Positions 9,007 to 18,326 of a stretch of DNA of 64,000 bases are shown here, piece by piece. The stretch's first letter is position 1, and every line of letters starts with the position of its first letter. The translations under genes were made by a program, and so were the position numbers. The stretch lies in contig NZ_JAANCM010000001.1 in the NCBI RefSeq assembly GCF_011603255.1, positions 496,001 through 560,000 of the forward strand. Direction: 5' to 3'. The notes beneath the pieces are model-generated. The model saw nothing but the letters and a program-made list of their open reading frames with translations. It searched no databases and was not told where the DNA came from. Source of the stretch: Ferranicluibacter rubi (GTDB lineage: Bacteria > Pseudomonadota > Alphaproteobacteria > Rhizobiales > Rhizobiaceae).

Positions 9007-10140
9007 TCAGTCGCCATCGGCAAAGGAGAACCCGGCGCCAAGCCCGATCGCTGCGCCGAAGTCCATGTTCAGCCGTTGCAACAGGTCGTTGGCATTGCGC
9101 AGGACGAGGAGCAGTTTCGCGCGTTCGGCCGGGTCCATCAGCGCCTTGTCGATCGGCTGATCGACGGCATCGGCCGAGGCGATGAGATCGTTGAAGACGA
9201 TGTCGATCGAGTCGGCGATCGACTGCTTGTCTGCCGGCAGAAGCGCCTGCATGCCGGCGGTGTCGAACAGGGCCTTGAGGCCACGGGCATTGCCGGCAAC
9301 GGACTCCATCGTCTCGCCGGAGCGCCAGTAGACGGCAAGCCTTGGGTGGCCCGCAGACGGCACAGGGGTGATCGCGCCGGCAAAGACCGGGCGCAGGCGC
9401 TGGTCGCGCAGGCTTTCCACGCCGTGGACGAGGATGCCGAGAAGTTCGGTCGCGGCCTCTCCCTCCGTCCGGTAGAGCGGATTGTCCGGCCCCGGCGCCT
9501 TCCAGGCGGCCTGTACGCCTCGCGGGTTTTCCCAGGCGGCGCTCAGTTCTGCGGCGACGCTTGTGAGGTTTTCGGCGATGGCGCGGGCATAGCGGCAACG
9601 GAAGCCATCGGGCGCATCGAGCAGCTCGTCGGCATCGGTGCCGAACAGCACGTATTCCAGTGCGCCGAGCCCCTGCACCGCGACGCTCTTGCCGCGCAGC
9701 GAGGTGGCGATCGTCGCGGTCTCGTCATTCTCGGCGAGGATCCGCTGAACCTGTTTCAGGCCCGTGCTCTTGCGATCGGGAAAGAACAGGACGCGCTCGA
9801 ACCGGTTGTCATCGAGAACGGGTCCGACGCGGACGATCTCGATGCGCGACCAGGCGGCGGTAACCTCGGAGAACGCGCGCTTGGCACGGGCGAGCGACTG
9901 CGGCGATGGCCGGTGGCAGAGCGGGCGAAGGTGATCGGCCAGCGCGCCCGTGCGCTCCACCAGATCGCGGTAGCCGGGGCGGATGAAGCCATCGACGGCG
10001 CGGGCCATGGCCGTCGGCACGGCGTCTGCCACCAGTCCGCTCGATGGCGCTGCGCCGACATCGTCGTCCGCTTCTTGCGCGACGGCAGGCGTGGCGGAAA
10101 CAAGTGCCGCGGTGAGCAGGAAGGCTGTCCATAGACGCAT
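9007..10140 (-). CDS. Imelysin-family periplasmic protein with degenerate motif
   Basis: A 377-residue protein with a Sec signal peptide (cleavage probably after AVAQ). The imelysin core is recognisable, but the GxHxxE signature is replaced by GLGALE at residues 157-162, so the putative metal-binding histidine is absent. Its start overlaps the stop of the di-haem cytochrome gene by 1 bp. With the intact imelysin at 11756-13036 it brackets that gene. Probably a periplasmic partner in iron acquisition or sensing; no enzyme activity can be assumed. Confidence 0.85.
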   Translation of the reverse strand: MRLWTAFLLTAALVSATPAVAQEADDDVGAAPSSGLVADAVPTAMARAVDGFIRPGYRDLVERTGALADHLRPLCHRPSPQSLARAKRAFSEVTAAWSRIEIVRVGPVLDDNRFERVLFFPDRKSTGLKQVQRILAENDETATIATSLRGKSVAVQGLGALEYVLFGTDADELLDAPDGFRCRYARAIAENLTSVAAELSAAWENPRGVQAAWKAPGPDNPLYRTEGEAATELLGILVHGVESLRDQRLRPVFAGAITPVPSAGHPRLAVYWRSGETMESVAGNARGLKALFDTAGMQALLPADKQSIADSIDIVFNDLIASADAVDQPIDKALMDPAERAKLLLVLRNANDLLQRLNMDFGAAIGLGAGFSFADGD

Positions 10141-11720
10141 CAGAGCGACTCCAGAAAGGCGAGCAACGCCCGGCGATCCGCGGCGTCGAGGGAAACGAAA
10201 CGATCGCGCGCGGCCTGCGCCTCACCACCGTGCCAGAGAACGGCCTCGGTCAGCGTCTGCGCGCGGCCGTCATGCAGGAAGCCCGCCCGCGCATCGACGG
10301 TTTGTGCAAGACCGATACCCCAAAGCGGCGGCGTGCGCCATTCCCCCGGCAGCGGCTTCGCCTCGTCCGTGCTCCCCGGAGCGGACGCCGGGACGGTATC
10401 GGACAGGCCTTCGCCCATGTCGTGCAGGAGCAGGTCGGAATAGGGCAAGATGAGCTGGAAAGCCGTGGACGGCGATGTCGGATCGCGGCGGGTGACGAAT
10501 TTCGGGACATGGCAGGAGGTGCAGCCCGAGTCGGAAAAGAGGCGCTTGCCCTTGAGAACGGCGGGTGCCGCGACGTTCCGCCGCGCCGGGACGGCGAGGT
10601 GGCGGGCATAGAAAGCGACGAGATCGAGCACCGGATCGGGCGCCTCGCTTGGCCCCAATCTCTCTTGCACGCCGTCCTCCATGGCAAGGCATTGCGGTTG
10701 CCGGGCGGTGCAATCGCCATGGCTTCTCATGTCGTCGGGTGTGGAGATGCCGATATCGGTCGCAAAGGCATCCGCCGCCTGGGCCCGAACGGTTGCAGCC
10801 TGCGCCTTCCAGCCGAAGCGGCCGAGCACGGGCGCGCCACTCGCTCCCGGCGCCAGCCAGGACGGCCGGCCGCTGATGCCGTCGCCATCGCGATCATCCG
10901 GGTCCGCATGGGCAAGGATATCGGCAACGTCGATCGCCTCCAGCAAACCGAGGCCGGTCATCGGCGGCGCGAGGCGCGGCGACAGGCGGGTGGCGCTGTC
11001 AAGCGCCCCGTAGCTAAGGCCTTCGATGCCGTAGACCGGGCGGCGCAGGCTCACGCGTTCGCCGTCGGCCAGTGTGACCAGCAGCTCTTCGTAGCGGAGC
11101 GCCAGATGCCCCTCGGCCGGCAGGCCGGGAACGCCGCTATCCTGCAACTGCCGGCCATAGACCGGGTCGCCTCCCGCACCGGACCTCAAAGTATCGGGGA
11201 ACGAGAACTTCAGAACCAGCGAGGGGCTTCCGGCGGCACCTGCTGGCGGGCGCCCTCGCCCATCCCTGATATGGCAGGTTTCGCAGGAGCGGGCATTGTA
11301 GAGCGGGCCGAGGCCGTCCGACGCCTGTGTCGAGGATGGCGAGGATACCCAGAGCTTTTCAAACAGGGCGCTGCCGAGGCGGAAGCTCTCTTCCCCACCA
11401 CCATCGAGATTGCCTGCAGGATGCGTGAGCCCGGCCCGGTCGGGCTTTGCGGTCGAGGTTCCGGCGCCACCAGCCATGGCCTCGAAAGGCTCAGGTCGGG
11501 AGAAGTCATGCGTTGGCCTGACAACGTCGGCAACGCGGCGTCTGTCCTTTTCCGACAGGTCGGTTCTCTGAGGCGCCTTCTCGCTGTGCGGGACGGCAAG
11601 CACAGGCATAGGGTCATCAGCCGCGGAGAAACGCCAGCCTGCCCATGCCATGACGAAAGCCGCCGCGAGGGTCGCGGCGGTGATGGGCATGAGAAAACGA
11701 GGTGTGGTCCGGGCGGTCAT
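10140..11720 (-). CDS. Di-haem c-type cytochrome / DUF1111 (COG3488) oxidoreductase
   Basis: A 526-residue exported protein with an N-terminal membrane anchor or signal and two c-type haem motifs, CETCH (about residue 146) and CTSCH (about residue 400). It has the DUF1111 layout of a MauG-like di-haem domain, often named thiol oxidoreductase. Such genes accompany imelysins in iron-regulated operons, where redox cycling of iron is proposed but not proven. It lies 35 bp downstream of the first imelysin gene and overlaps the second by 1 bp. Confidence 0.88.
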   Translation of the reverse strand: MTARTTPRFLMPITAATLAAAFVMAWAGWRFSAADDPMPVLAVPHSEKAPQRTDLSEKDRRRVADVVRPTHDFSRPEPFEAMAGGAGTSTAKPDRAGLTHPAGNLDGGGEESFRLGSALFEKLWVSSPSSTQASDGLGPLYNARSCETCHIRDGRGRPPAGAAGSPSLVLKFSFPDTLRSGAGGDPVYGRQLQDSGVPGLPAEGHLALRYEELLVTLADGERVSLRRPVYGIEGLSYGALDSATRLSPRLAPPMTGLGLLEAIDVADILAHADPDDRDGDGISGRPSWLAPGASGAPVLGRFGWKAQAATVRAQAADAFATDIGISTPDDMRSHGDCTARQPQCLAMEDGVQERLGPSEAPDPVLDLVAFYARHLAVPARRNVAAPAVLKGKRLFSDSGCTSCHVPKFVTRRDPTSPSTAFQLILPYSDLLLHDMGEGLSDTVPASAPGSTDEAKPLPGEWRTPPLWGIGLAQTVDARAGFLHDGRAQTLTEAVLWHGGEAQAARDRFVSLDAADRRALLAFLESL

Positions 11721-11755
11721 CGCGGATCAGGCTCCGCTGCGTCCGGACGCGGCGC

Positions 11756-13036
11756 TCATTTGAAGACGGCGTTCGGGTTGTCGAGGCTGTCGGAGCCTTC
11801 GAGTTCGATCTTGCCGAGATCCAGTGCCGTCAGCACGCGCTCGACGGTCTTCGACTGGGCGATGAGCCCGTCGATGGCCTTCTGGACGACGGCATTGCCT
11901 TCGGTATTGCCTTCCCCGATCATCTGGTCGTAGGCCTCGACCGTCTGGCCGCGCGTGGCCATCGCCTGCATGGCCGCAACGGTCGCAGCGAGCTTTTCCT
12001 TCATCTCGGCATCGACGGCCGGATCCTTGGCGGCGACGAGTTCGGACAGGGACGGCCCGGTCAGCTTCGTGCCGTCGGTGCGGGTATAGGTGCCGAGATA
12101 GGCCTGCTCGATGCCGATCGCGTCGTGAAGATGCGAATTGTAGGTGTTGTCCGAGAAGCAGTCATGCTCTTCTTCCGGATCGTGCAGCAGCAGGCCGAGC
12201 TTCATGCGCTCGCCGGCAAGCTCGCCATAAGACAGCGAACCCATGCCGGTCAGGATGGCGGTGAGGCCGGCCTTCGGATCGGCTTCGACATGCTTGGTGG
12301 CGGCACCGTCCGGCGTCCAGTTGGCGACCATTTCCTTCAGGTCGGAAACGAGCAGATCGGTCGCGGCCTTGAGATAGGCGGCGCGGCGATCGCAATTGCC
12401 GTTGGTGCAGGCCTTCGTGTCATAGTCGGTGTAGGGACGATTGCCGGCGCCCGGACCGGTGCCGTTCAGGTCCTGGCCCCAGAGCAGGAACTCGATGGCG
12501 TGATAGCCGGTCGCCACGTTCGCCTCGATGCCGTCGGCTTCCTGCAGGGTGCCCGACAGGAACTCCGGCGTGATCTTGGATGCGTCGATTTCCTTGCCGT
12601 CGATGGAGATCGTCTTGTTGGCAATGACGTTCGCTGTAAAGAGCGCGTTCTCGTCGCTTTCACTGCCATAGCTCGCATCGACATAGTCGATCAGGCCCTC
12701 GTCGAGTGGCCAGGCATTGACCTTGCCTTCCCACTCATCGACGATCGGGTTGCCGAAGCGGTAGACTTCGGTTTCCTGATAGGGGTTGCGGGCGACGAGC
12801 CAGGCTTCGCGGGCGGCCTTGAGCGTGGCTTCGCTCGGCGTCGCGATCAGCGCGTCCACGGCTTTGTCGAGCGCCTGCGCGGTCGTCAGAGCGTCCTCGA
12901 ACTTGGCATGGGCCACTTCGGAGTAATGCTTGAGCACGGCAGCGGCATCGGTCGCGGCATGGGCCGACTGAATTGTCAGCACGGAGGTGGCGGTCGCCAG
13001 TGCCAGAGCGGCGGTACGAAGGAATGATACGGTCAT
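11756..13036 (-). CDS. Imelysin-family iron-regulated protein A (IrpA-like)
   Basis: A 426-residue periplasmic protein with a clear signal peptide ending near AHA. Here the imelysin signature is intact: GYHAIE at residues 177-182, followed by FLLWGQD. Family members are induced by iron limitation and bind or handle iron at the periplasmic face. It is first in the operon with the di-haem cytochrome, the second imelysin and DUF1513. A possible Irr/ICE-like site lies about 150 bp upstream. The name peptidase M75 is historical and proteolysis should not be assumed. Confidence 0.9.
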   Translation of the reverse strand: MTVSFLRTAALALATATSVLTIQSAHAATDAAAVLKHYSEVAHAKFEDALTTAQALDKAVDALIATPSEATLKAAREAWLVARNPYQETEVYRFGNPIVDEWEGKVNAWPLDEGLIDYVDASYGSESDENALFTANVIANKTISIDGKEIDASKITPEFLSGTLQEADGIEANVATGYHAIEFLLWGQDLNGTGPGAGNRPYTDYDTKACTNGNCDRRAAYLKAATDLLVSDLKEMVANWTPDGAATKHVEADPKAGLTAILTGMGSLSYGELAGERMKLGLLLHDPEEEHDCFSDNTYNSHLHDAIGIEQAYLGTYTRTDGTKLTGPSLSELVAAKDPAVDAEMKEKLAATVAAMQAMATRGQTVEAYDQMIGEGNTEGNAVVQKAIDGLIAQSKTVERVLTALDLGKIELEGSDSLDNPNAVFK

Positions 13037-13182
13037 GACCTCTCCTCGGCGGAGCCCGGCCGGGGTCCGGACAGGGGGTACCGCACGCGTGAAACGGATC
13101 CGGGACCGGGCGCGCCCTCAAGCACTGCCCTGTCCCGTTCGATCCTCATGAACCAAAACGAAACTTGTGTCAAAGCGTATAG

Positions 13183-13199
13183 TTTAGAATGCTTTGAAC
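13183..13199. promoter_or_regulatory. Possible iron-control (Irr/ICE-like) box upstream of the imelysin operon
   Basis: The 17-mer TTTAGAATGCTTTGAAC matches an ICE-type dyad (TTTAGAA-N3-TTCTAAA) at 11 of 14 arm positions by eye; the left arm is perfect. On the minus strand a TTGACA (13173-13168) follows just downstream and could be a -35 element. The consensus was recalled, not computed. RirA or Fur control is equally possible. Confidence 0.4.
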
Positions 13200-13202
13200 C
13201 TG

Positions 13203-14492
13203 TCACGCCTGCCGTTGCAGCATGGCGAAGAAGAAGCCGTCGGTCGCGGTGGATGCCGGCGACAGCGTCAGCGTGCGACCATCGCGCGTAACCGGGCGGC
13301 GACCGGCCATGCCGAACAGGGCATTCCAGCTATCGAGCGCCGACATGGCCGTGAAGGCCGGGTTCTCTCCAAGGAAGCGATCGACCTGCCGGTCGTTTTC
13401 TTCCGGCAGGACGGAACAGGTGACATAGACGAGCCGCCCGCCGGGACGGACGTAGCGCGCAGCTTCCGCCAGCGCCTCGCGCTGCTGACCCTGACGCTCC
13501 TGGATGTTGCGCTCGTTCAGGCGCCATTTAGTATCCGGACGGCGGCGCCATGTTCCGGTGCCCGTGCAGGGGGCATCCACCAGCACGGCATCGCAGCGGT
13601 CCGTCAGATTGGCGAGCGCCTGGGGCCGGTCGTGAACCTGAACGTTGCGGGTACCCGCCCGCTTCAGCCGCTCGATGATCGGCGCCAGGCGCTTGCGGTC
13701 GGTATCGAAGGCGTGGACCTGGCCCTTGTTGTCCATGGTCGCGGACAGAGCCAGCGTCTTGCCACCGCCGCCGGCGCAGTAATCGAGGATCTGCTCGCCA
13801 CCGGTCGCACCGACCAGATCGGCGACGATCTGCGAACCTTCGTCCTGAACCTCGAACCAACCCTTTTGGAAGGAAAGCTCGGCCGTGACGTTCGGGAGCC
13901 TCGAGGGGCCTTCGCCGGGGGCGACGCGCAGGCCCTGCCGCGCGGTTTCGGTCGGCTGCACGCCGGCCTCATCGAGCGCTTTGATAACTTTCGCGCGATC
14001 GGCCTTCAGCGTGTTGACGCGCAGGTCGAGGGCCGGGCGTTCGGCCAGTGCCGCGGCTTCCTCCAGCCAGCGATCGCCGAAGACCGCCTGGAAGGACGGC
14101 ACCACCCATTCCGGAACATCTCCCTGAACATGCGCGGGTGCGTCCTTAAGAGCGCGGCTGCGAAAAGCGGCCAAGGCGGCTTCGGGCAGCGGGGGCGGCG
14201 CGAAGCGGTCACCCTCCAGGCTTGCCGCCAGCGTTTCCGGCGTCTGGCCCCACTGGCGCAGCATGACGGCGTAACCGAGCGCGGTCGCGCTATCGTCGTC
14301 CATCAGGTAGGCGTGGGACAGTTTCTGGCGGAGCGCGTCGTAGACGATATTGCCGATCGCGGCGCGGTCGCCGGAGCCGGCGAACCGATGGGCAAGGCCC
14401 CAGTCCTTCAGCGCATCCGCGACAGGGCGCTTTCGCGTCTCGATGTCGGAGAGAACATCGATCGCACCGGCAAGTCGTCCACCCAGTCGCAT
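13203..14492 (-). CDS. rsmB: RsmB/NOP-family rRNA (cytosine-C5) methyltransferase
   Basis: A 429-residue SAM-dependent RNA methyltransferase. The N-terminal NusB-like RNA-binding region is followed by the Rossmann catalytic domain: DYCAGGGGKT (SAM binding), DAPCTGTGTW (motif IV, catalytic Cys) and VTCSVLPEEN (motif VI Cys). These two cysteines define m5C RNA methyltransferases. RsmB itself acts on C967 of 16S rRNA; in alphaproteobacteria several paralogues exist, so the exact position is inferred. Not obviously in an operon. Confidence 0.88.
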   Translation of the reverse strand: MRLGGRLAGAIDVLSDIETRKRPVADALKDWGLAHRFAGSGDRAAIGNIVYDALRQKLSHAYLMDDDSATALGYAVMLRQWGQTPETLAASLEGDRFAPPPLPEAALAAFRSRALKDAPAHVQGDVPEWVVPSFQAVFGDRWLEEAAALAERPALDLRVNTLKADRAKVIKALDEAGVQPTETARQGLRVAPGEGPSRLPNVTAELSFQKGWFEVQDEGSQIVADLVGATGGEQILDYCAGGGGKTLALSATMDNKGQVHAFDTDRKRLAPIIERLKRAGTRNVQVHDRPQALANLTDRCDAVLVDAPCTGTGTWRRRPDTKWRLNERNIQERQGQQREALAEAARYVRPGGRLVYVTCSVLPEENDRQVDRFLGENPAFTAMSALDSWNALFGMAGRRPVTRDGRTLTLSPASTATDGFFFAMLQRQA

Positions 14493-14690
14493 CGGTCACA
14501 CTCCATCGGTCCGCAGCACAAATCCATCGTCTATCTCGGCGCGTGTACCGGCGATGAAGGCGAAGAGCAAGCGGGAAGGCCTTTTGCGGCCTTTGTCCTT
14601 CCCTCCACATTCCCGTGCCGTGCTTAGGCCGTGGAGGAAGTCTATCCATCGGCCCCGATCTTTTCCGGGAACCTTTTTCAGCGTCGGGCT

Positions 14691-15053
14691 TTAACCGACG
14701 ACGCGATAACAGATGCTGGCGTGACCCGAACTCACCATGCCCACCTGTGAAGCTGCGGCCTTGGAAAGGTCAAGGACACGGCCGCGAATGAACGGGCCGC
14801 GATCATTGATGCGAACGACGACGCTCTTGCCGTTGCGTTTGTTGGTGACTTCGACACGGGTTCCGAACTTCAGGCTGCGATGCGCAGCGGTCAGATAGGA
14901 AGCGTTCATTCTCTCGCCGGAAGCTGTCCGGGATGAGAGGGCATACCACGATGCGCCGCCGCAGCCGGCACCGGCTGCTTGTGATGGTGTGATGGATGTG
15001 AAAGTTGCCCCCAAAGCAACGCATGCCGCCAGTGCGACATTGGCAAGTTTCAT
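14691..15053 (-). CDS. RlpA-like double-psi beta-barrel protein, secreted
   Basis: A 120-residue protein with a signal peptide followed by a lone RlpA-type barrel: [15 protein letters not shown], then [13 protein letters not shown] and [16 protein letters not shown]. RlpA proteins cleave naked glycan strands at the septum or act as lipoproteins. This one lacks a lipobox and a SPOR domain, so it is a minimal secreted form. Start chosen at MKLANVALA; an in-frame ATG 31 codons upstream would precede the signal peptide with a charged extension and is unlikely. An AT-rich structured region lies upstream. Confidence 0.85.
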   Translation of the reverse strand: MKLANVALAACVALGATFTSITPSQAAGAGCGGASWYALSSRTASGERMNASYLTAAHRSLKFGTRVEVTNKRNGKSVVVRINDRGPFIRGRVLDLSKAAASQVGMVSSGHASICYRVVG

Positions 15054-15410
15054 ACTCGTCAACAAGGTACCCCTTCGTCGTATCGTCTTGCTTTTCAGCG
15101 AACGAGACGGCTTGTCCGGGGCAAAAATGGCGGAAACGTGCTTCAACCGTTAAGCAACGGTTAGGATTTACTGCTTTTGCTGTCCGTTGAATTTTCTTAA
15201 AATTTTGAAAAATCATCCTTGGACTGAAAAAAGTCCGTGGAATCAAACCGATTCATAAAATACGGCTTTTTGTGGAATGATTTTTCCACAGGCTGGATAA
15301 AATGAGATTAAAAGTTTGAAATCGCGAAAAACAGATCGCTTTGCAGTGTTCTCTGAATCGCATTCTCTCGACATGGTTGCATTGCCGGCAAAGGAAATTC
15401 AGCCCTTACA
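15054..15410. other. AT-rich intergenic region with nested inverted repeats
   Basis: 357 bases with no convincing gene, clearly richer in A/T than its surroundings from about 15170 on. GAAAAATCAT (15207-15216) is exactly inverted at 15277-15286. A short hairpin GGACT-GAAAAA-AGTCC lies between them (15221-15236), and TGTGGAA/TTCCACA (15271-15277/15284-15290) overlaps the right arm. TTTTCCACA (15282-15290) fits a loose DnaA-box pattern. It probably holds the promoter of the RlpA-like gene and perhaps a structured RNA. Confidence 0.45.
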
Positions 15411-16286
15411 TCAGGATTTCCAGCAATCCTCATTCCACATCTGACGAAGAGACTGACGGTAATCGGGATAGAGGAAGGTATATCCGGCGGCGCGTAGCTT
15501 TGCGTTCGAAACACGCTTGTTCTCGCCGTAGAAGGTGCGCGCCATCGGCGAGAGTTCGGCGGTCTCGAAAGCGATTTCCGGCGGGGGCGTCACGCCCATC
15601 AGGCGCGCGGCTTCCAGCACGACATCCTGCGGCGGGGCAGGCTCGTCATCCGTGACGTTGAAGATACCGCCTATGCCTTTCTCGCTCAGAAACGCGACGG
15701 AGCCTGCTATATCCTCGACGCGGATGCGGTTGAACACCTGCCCGGGCTTCACCAGTCGCCGCGCCGTGCCATTCGCCAGATTGCAGAAGCCGTTGCGGCC
15801 CGGCCCGTAAATGCCCGAGAGCCTGAGAACGGCGACAGGGATGTCTGCGGCCTGTCCAAGCTCCAGCCATGCCTGCTCCGCCTCGACGCGCTCCTTGGAC
15901 CGGTCTGAGACGGGTTCGAGCGGTGCATCCTCGGTCACCCATGCCCCTTTGTGATCGCCGTAAACGCCGACGGTCGAGAGATAGGCGGCCCAACGGAGGT
16001 TCGGCATAAGGGTGGTGATATCGGGCATTCCCGGCCGCATCAGCGGATCGCCGGCCTTGCCGGGCGCGATAGACTGCACGAGATGCGTCGTCCGCTGCAT
16101 CACAGCACGGAGCTCGGGAGAGATCGTTTCGCCGTCATAGATCAGCGCATCGAGGCTCATATCGACGAGTGTCTGCCGCCGCTCCTGCGAGCGGGTGGTA
16201 CCGGCGACCGAGCGTGACTCCGGCAGGAGACGGCGGGCAATGGCTGCGCCGGAAAAACCGGCACCCAGAATGAGAATGTCCATCAT
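15411..16286 (-). CDS. NAD(P)-dependent epimerase/reductase, YeeZ-like SDR
   Basis: A 291-residue extended short-chain dehydrogenase. The nucleotide-binding motif GAGFSGAA is at the N-terminus. LSTVGVYGD replaces the usual YxxxK region, as in the YeeZ subgroup, followed by [11 protein letters not shown]. Start chosen at the ATGATG whose first ATG overlaps the queG stop by 4 bp and has AGGAG four bases upstream; a farther upstream start lies inside queG. It is the last gene of the GST-queG-SDR operon. Substrate unknown. Confidence 0.85.
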   Translation of the reverse strand: MMDILILGAGFSGAAIARRLLPESRSVAGTTRSQERRQTLVDMSLDALIYDGETISPELRAVMQRTTHLVQSIAPGKAGDPLMRPGMPDITTLMPNLRWAAYLSTVGVYGDHKGAWVTEDAPLEPVSDRSKERVEAEQAWLELGQAADIPVAVLRLSGIYGPGRNGFCNLANGTARRLVKPGQVFNRIRVEDIAGSVAFLSEKGIGGIFNVTDDEPAPPQDVVLEAARLMGVTPPPEIAFETAELSPMARTFYGENKRVSNAKLRAAGYTFLYPDYRQSLRQMWNEDCWKS

Positions 16287-17458
16287 GCGGCTCCTGCTCG
16301 TATCCATTCTTCCAAGACCTCGCTGTCATCTTCCAGAGATCGCTCTCGGGCAAGTTCCCTGAAAGCGTCGGGCGACAGCAGCCGGGACAACGCCCAGACG
16401 GCCATGCCGCGCACCACGGGCGCGGCATCCGTGAGGCGCGCGCGGCATGGGCCGACCAGCGCGGGATCGCCGGAGTTGCCGGCGGCGATCAGGCAGTTGC
16501 GCACAAAACGATCGCGCCCGATGCGCTTGACCGGCGAGCCGGAGAACAGCGCGCGAAAACCGGCATCGTCCAGCGCGAGGAGAAGGGCGAGCGATGGCGC
16601 GGCGAGATCGGCGCGGGCCTTCAGCTTCATCTCGCTCGCGACGGCGGCAAACTTGTTCCAGGGACAGGCCGAGAGACAGTCGTCGCAGCCATAGATGCGA
16701 TTGCCGATGGCCGGGCGCAGCGCGGGGTCGATCGGCCCCTTGTGCTCGATCGTGAGGTAGGAGATGCAGCGGCGCGCGTCGATCTTGTAAGGTGCTGGAA
16801 AGGCATCCGTCGGGCAGGCATCGAGGCACGCGCGACAGGAGCCGCAATGATCGCGCTCGGGCGCATCGATCTCAAGGTCTTCCGTCGTGAACAGGCTGCC
16901 GAGGAACAGCCATGAGCCGAAGCTGCGGCTGACGAGATTGGTGTGCTTGCCCTGCCAGCCGAGGCCCGCCTGCTCGGCCAACGGCTTTTCCATCACCGGC
17001 GCCGTATCCACGAAAACCTTGACGTCGGCGCCTGCCCGCGCGGCAAAGCGTGTCGCGACCTCTTTCAGACGCCCCTTGATGACATCGTGGTAGTCGCGGT
17101 TCTGGGCATAGACGGAAATGGCGCCGCGATCCTTCAGGTCGAGCACCGCGCGCGGGTCGTGGTCAGGCCCATAGTTCATGCCGAACATGACGACGGAGCG
17201 CACCTCGCTCCAGAGCGTGCGCGGGTCCGCACGCCGCTCGGCGGTCTCGGCCATCCAGTCCATGGTGCCGTGATAGTCGTGATCGAGGAAATCCGCGAGG
17301 CGGGCCGGTGCGTCGGGTATCGTGTCCGGCGTCGTGACGCGACAGACGTCGAAGCCCTTGTCGCGTGCTTCGGCCTTCAGGAAGGCCGTGAGGCTCGCAC
17401 GGCGGCGCAGGGTTGCGCCGTCCGCGCGGCGTTGCGGATCAGAAGTCGAGGTCCGCAT
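16283..17458 (-). CDS. queG: Epoxyqueuosine reductase
   Basis: A 391-residue enzyme that reduces epoxyqueuosine to queuosine at position 34 of tRNAs with GUN anticodons, using cobalamin and two [4Fe-4S] clusters. The two ferredoxin-like motifs are visible: [12 protein letters not shown] and [10 protein letters not shown] with an additional RRC upstream. The C-terminal part has HEAT-like repeats ([12 protein letters not shown]). Length is typical. The start overlaps the end of the GST gene by 20 bp; a later start cannot be excluded. Middle gene of a three-gene operon. Confidence 0.95.
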   Translation of the reverse strand: MRTSTSDPQRRADGATLRRRASLTAFLKAEARDKGFDVCRVTTPDTIPDAPARLADFLDHDYHGTMDWMAETAERRADPRTLWSEVRSVVMFGMNYGPDHDPRAVLDLKDRGAISVYAQNRDYHDVIKGRLKEVATRFAARAGADVKVFVDTAPVMEKPLAEQAGLGWQGKHTNLVSRSFGSWLFLGSLFTTEDLEIDAPERDHCGSCRACLDACPTDAFPAPYKIDARRCISYLTIEHKGPIDPALRPAIGNRIYGCDDCLSACPWNKFAAVASEMKLKARADLAAPSLALLLALDDAGFRALFSGSPVKRIGRDRFVRNCLIAAGNSGDPALVGPCRARLTDAAPVVRGMAVWALSRLLSPDAFRELARERSLEDDSEVLEEWIRAGAA

Positions 17459-18131
17459 AATGCGATACCGGGGTCAGGCCGCGCACGCGCTCGGCCAGCA
17501 GCGGGCGAAAGGAGGGGCGCGACTTCAGGCGCTGGTACCAGTCCTTGGCGGCCGGCGCCTCCGTCCAGTCGATCTCGCCCATATAGTCGAGCACGGAGAG
17601 GGCCGCCGCCGCCGCGAGATCCGCATAGGACAGGCGATCGCCCGCCAGATAGGTGCGCGACCCTGCAAGCCAGGACAGGTACTTCATATGCTGGCGGATA
17701 TTGGCGCGCGACAGACGCAGCATCTTCGAGTCAGGCGCGCCGCCGCCCTGCTCTGCCGTCATCTGCAGCTTGAAGATCCGCTCGCGCACCAGAGGGCGCG
17801 TCACGTCCGCCTCCATCTTCAGGAGGAACCATTCGGTCAGGCGGCGGATTTCCGCACGCTGGAACGGGTCTTCCGCCAGAAGCCGGCGCTCGCGTTTCAG
17901 GACACCATTGGTCTCGTCGAGATATTCGGAGATGACGGCGGCGCCGCACAAAGCCCGCATGCTGTCATCGACATAGACGGGCAGCGTCGCAGCCGGATTG
18001 AGCGCCAGAAAATCGCGTCGCTTTTCCCAGGGCTGCTCTTCCGTCAGATCCGTCTGGTAGCCGTATTCCGACAGGATGAGCCGGACGAAACGGGACGCTG
18101 TGGACATGGGGTGGTGATAGAGTGTGGGCAT
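17439..18131 (-). CDS. Glutathione S-transferase family protein
   Basis: A 230-residue GST with an N-terminal thioredoxin-like domain ([17 protein letters not shown], with the candidate active-site serine near residue 9) and [12 protein letters not shown] (the cis-proline of the glutathione site). The C-terminal helical domain includes [16 protein letters not shown]. Start chosen at MPTLYHHP; the preceding 21 codons look non-coding. First gene of the operon with queG and the SDR, an arrangement I recall from other rhizobia. Substrate unknown. Confidence 0.9.
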   Translation of the reverse strand: MPTLYHHPMSTASRFVRLILSEYGYQTDLTEEQPWEKRRDFLALNPAATLPVYVDDSMRALCGAAVISEYLDETNGVLKRERRLLAEDPFQRAEIRRLTEWFLLKMEADVTRPLVRERIFKLQMTAEQGGGAPDSKMLRLSRANIRQHMKYLSWLAGSRTYLAGDRLSYADLAAAAALSVLDYMGEIDWTEAPAAKDWYQRLKSRPSFRPLLAERVRGLTPVSHYADLDF

Positions 18132-18326
18132 CGATGCGTCTGTCTCGGAACAGGTTTTCAAGGTTGGATCGCGGGGCGCGGTTTCGTCTGGCAATGGCAG
18201 AGAGAAGGCAGCTATAAGACAGCGCTCGTCGCAGCTATAGAAGCAAGCTTTCCCGAACTCAAGCGAATCGGCCCTCCCCCGGTTCTTGAACCCTTAAACT
18301 CCTTTGCTTAAAGGAAACTTTACCTC

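Noticed and set aside
7234-10134. Long plus-strand open frame across the tspO, DUF1513 and imelysin genes
   Set aside because: It is the antisense of well-recognised genes; high GC content leaves few stops. No domain or ribosome site. The same holds for the long frames antisense to guaA, nusA and infB.
14493-14690. Hairpin AAGGCC/GGCCTT within GGGAAGG/CCTTCCC between the RlpA-like gene and rsmB
   Set aside because: The stem is short on one level and has no clear T-run on the minus strand, so it was not called as a terminator.
15171-15410. Chromosomal replication origin
   Set aside because: Only one loose DnaA-box match is visible and the usual rhizobial origin neighbour hemE is absent. Kept only as an AT-rich structured region.
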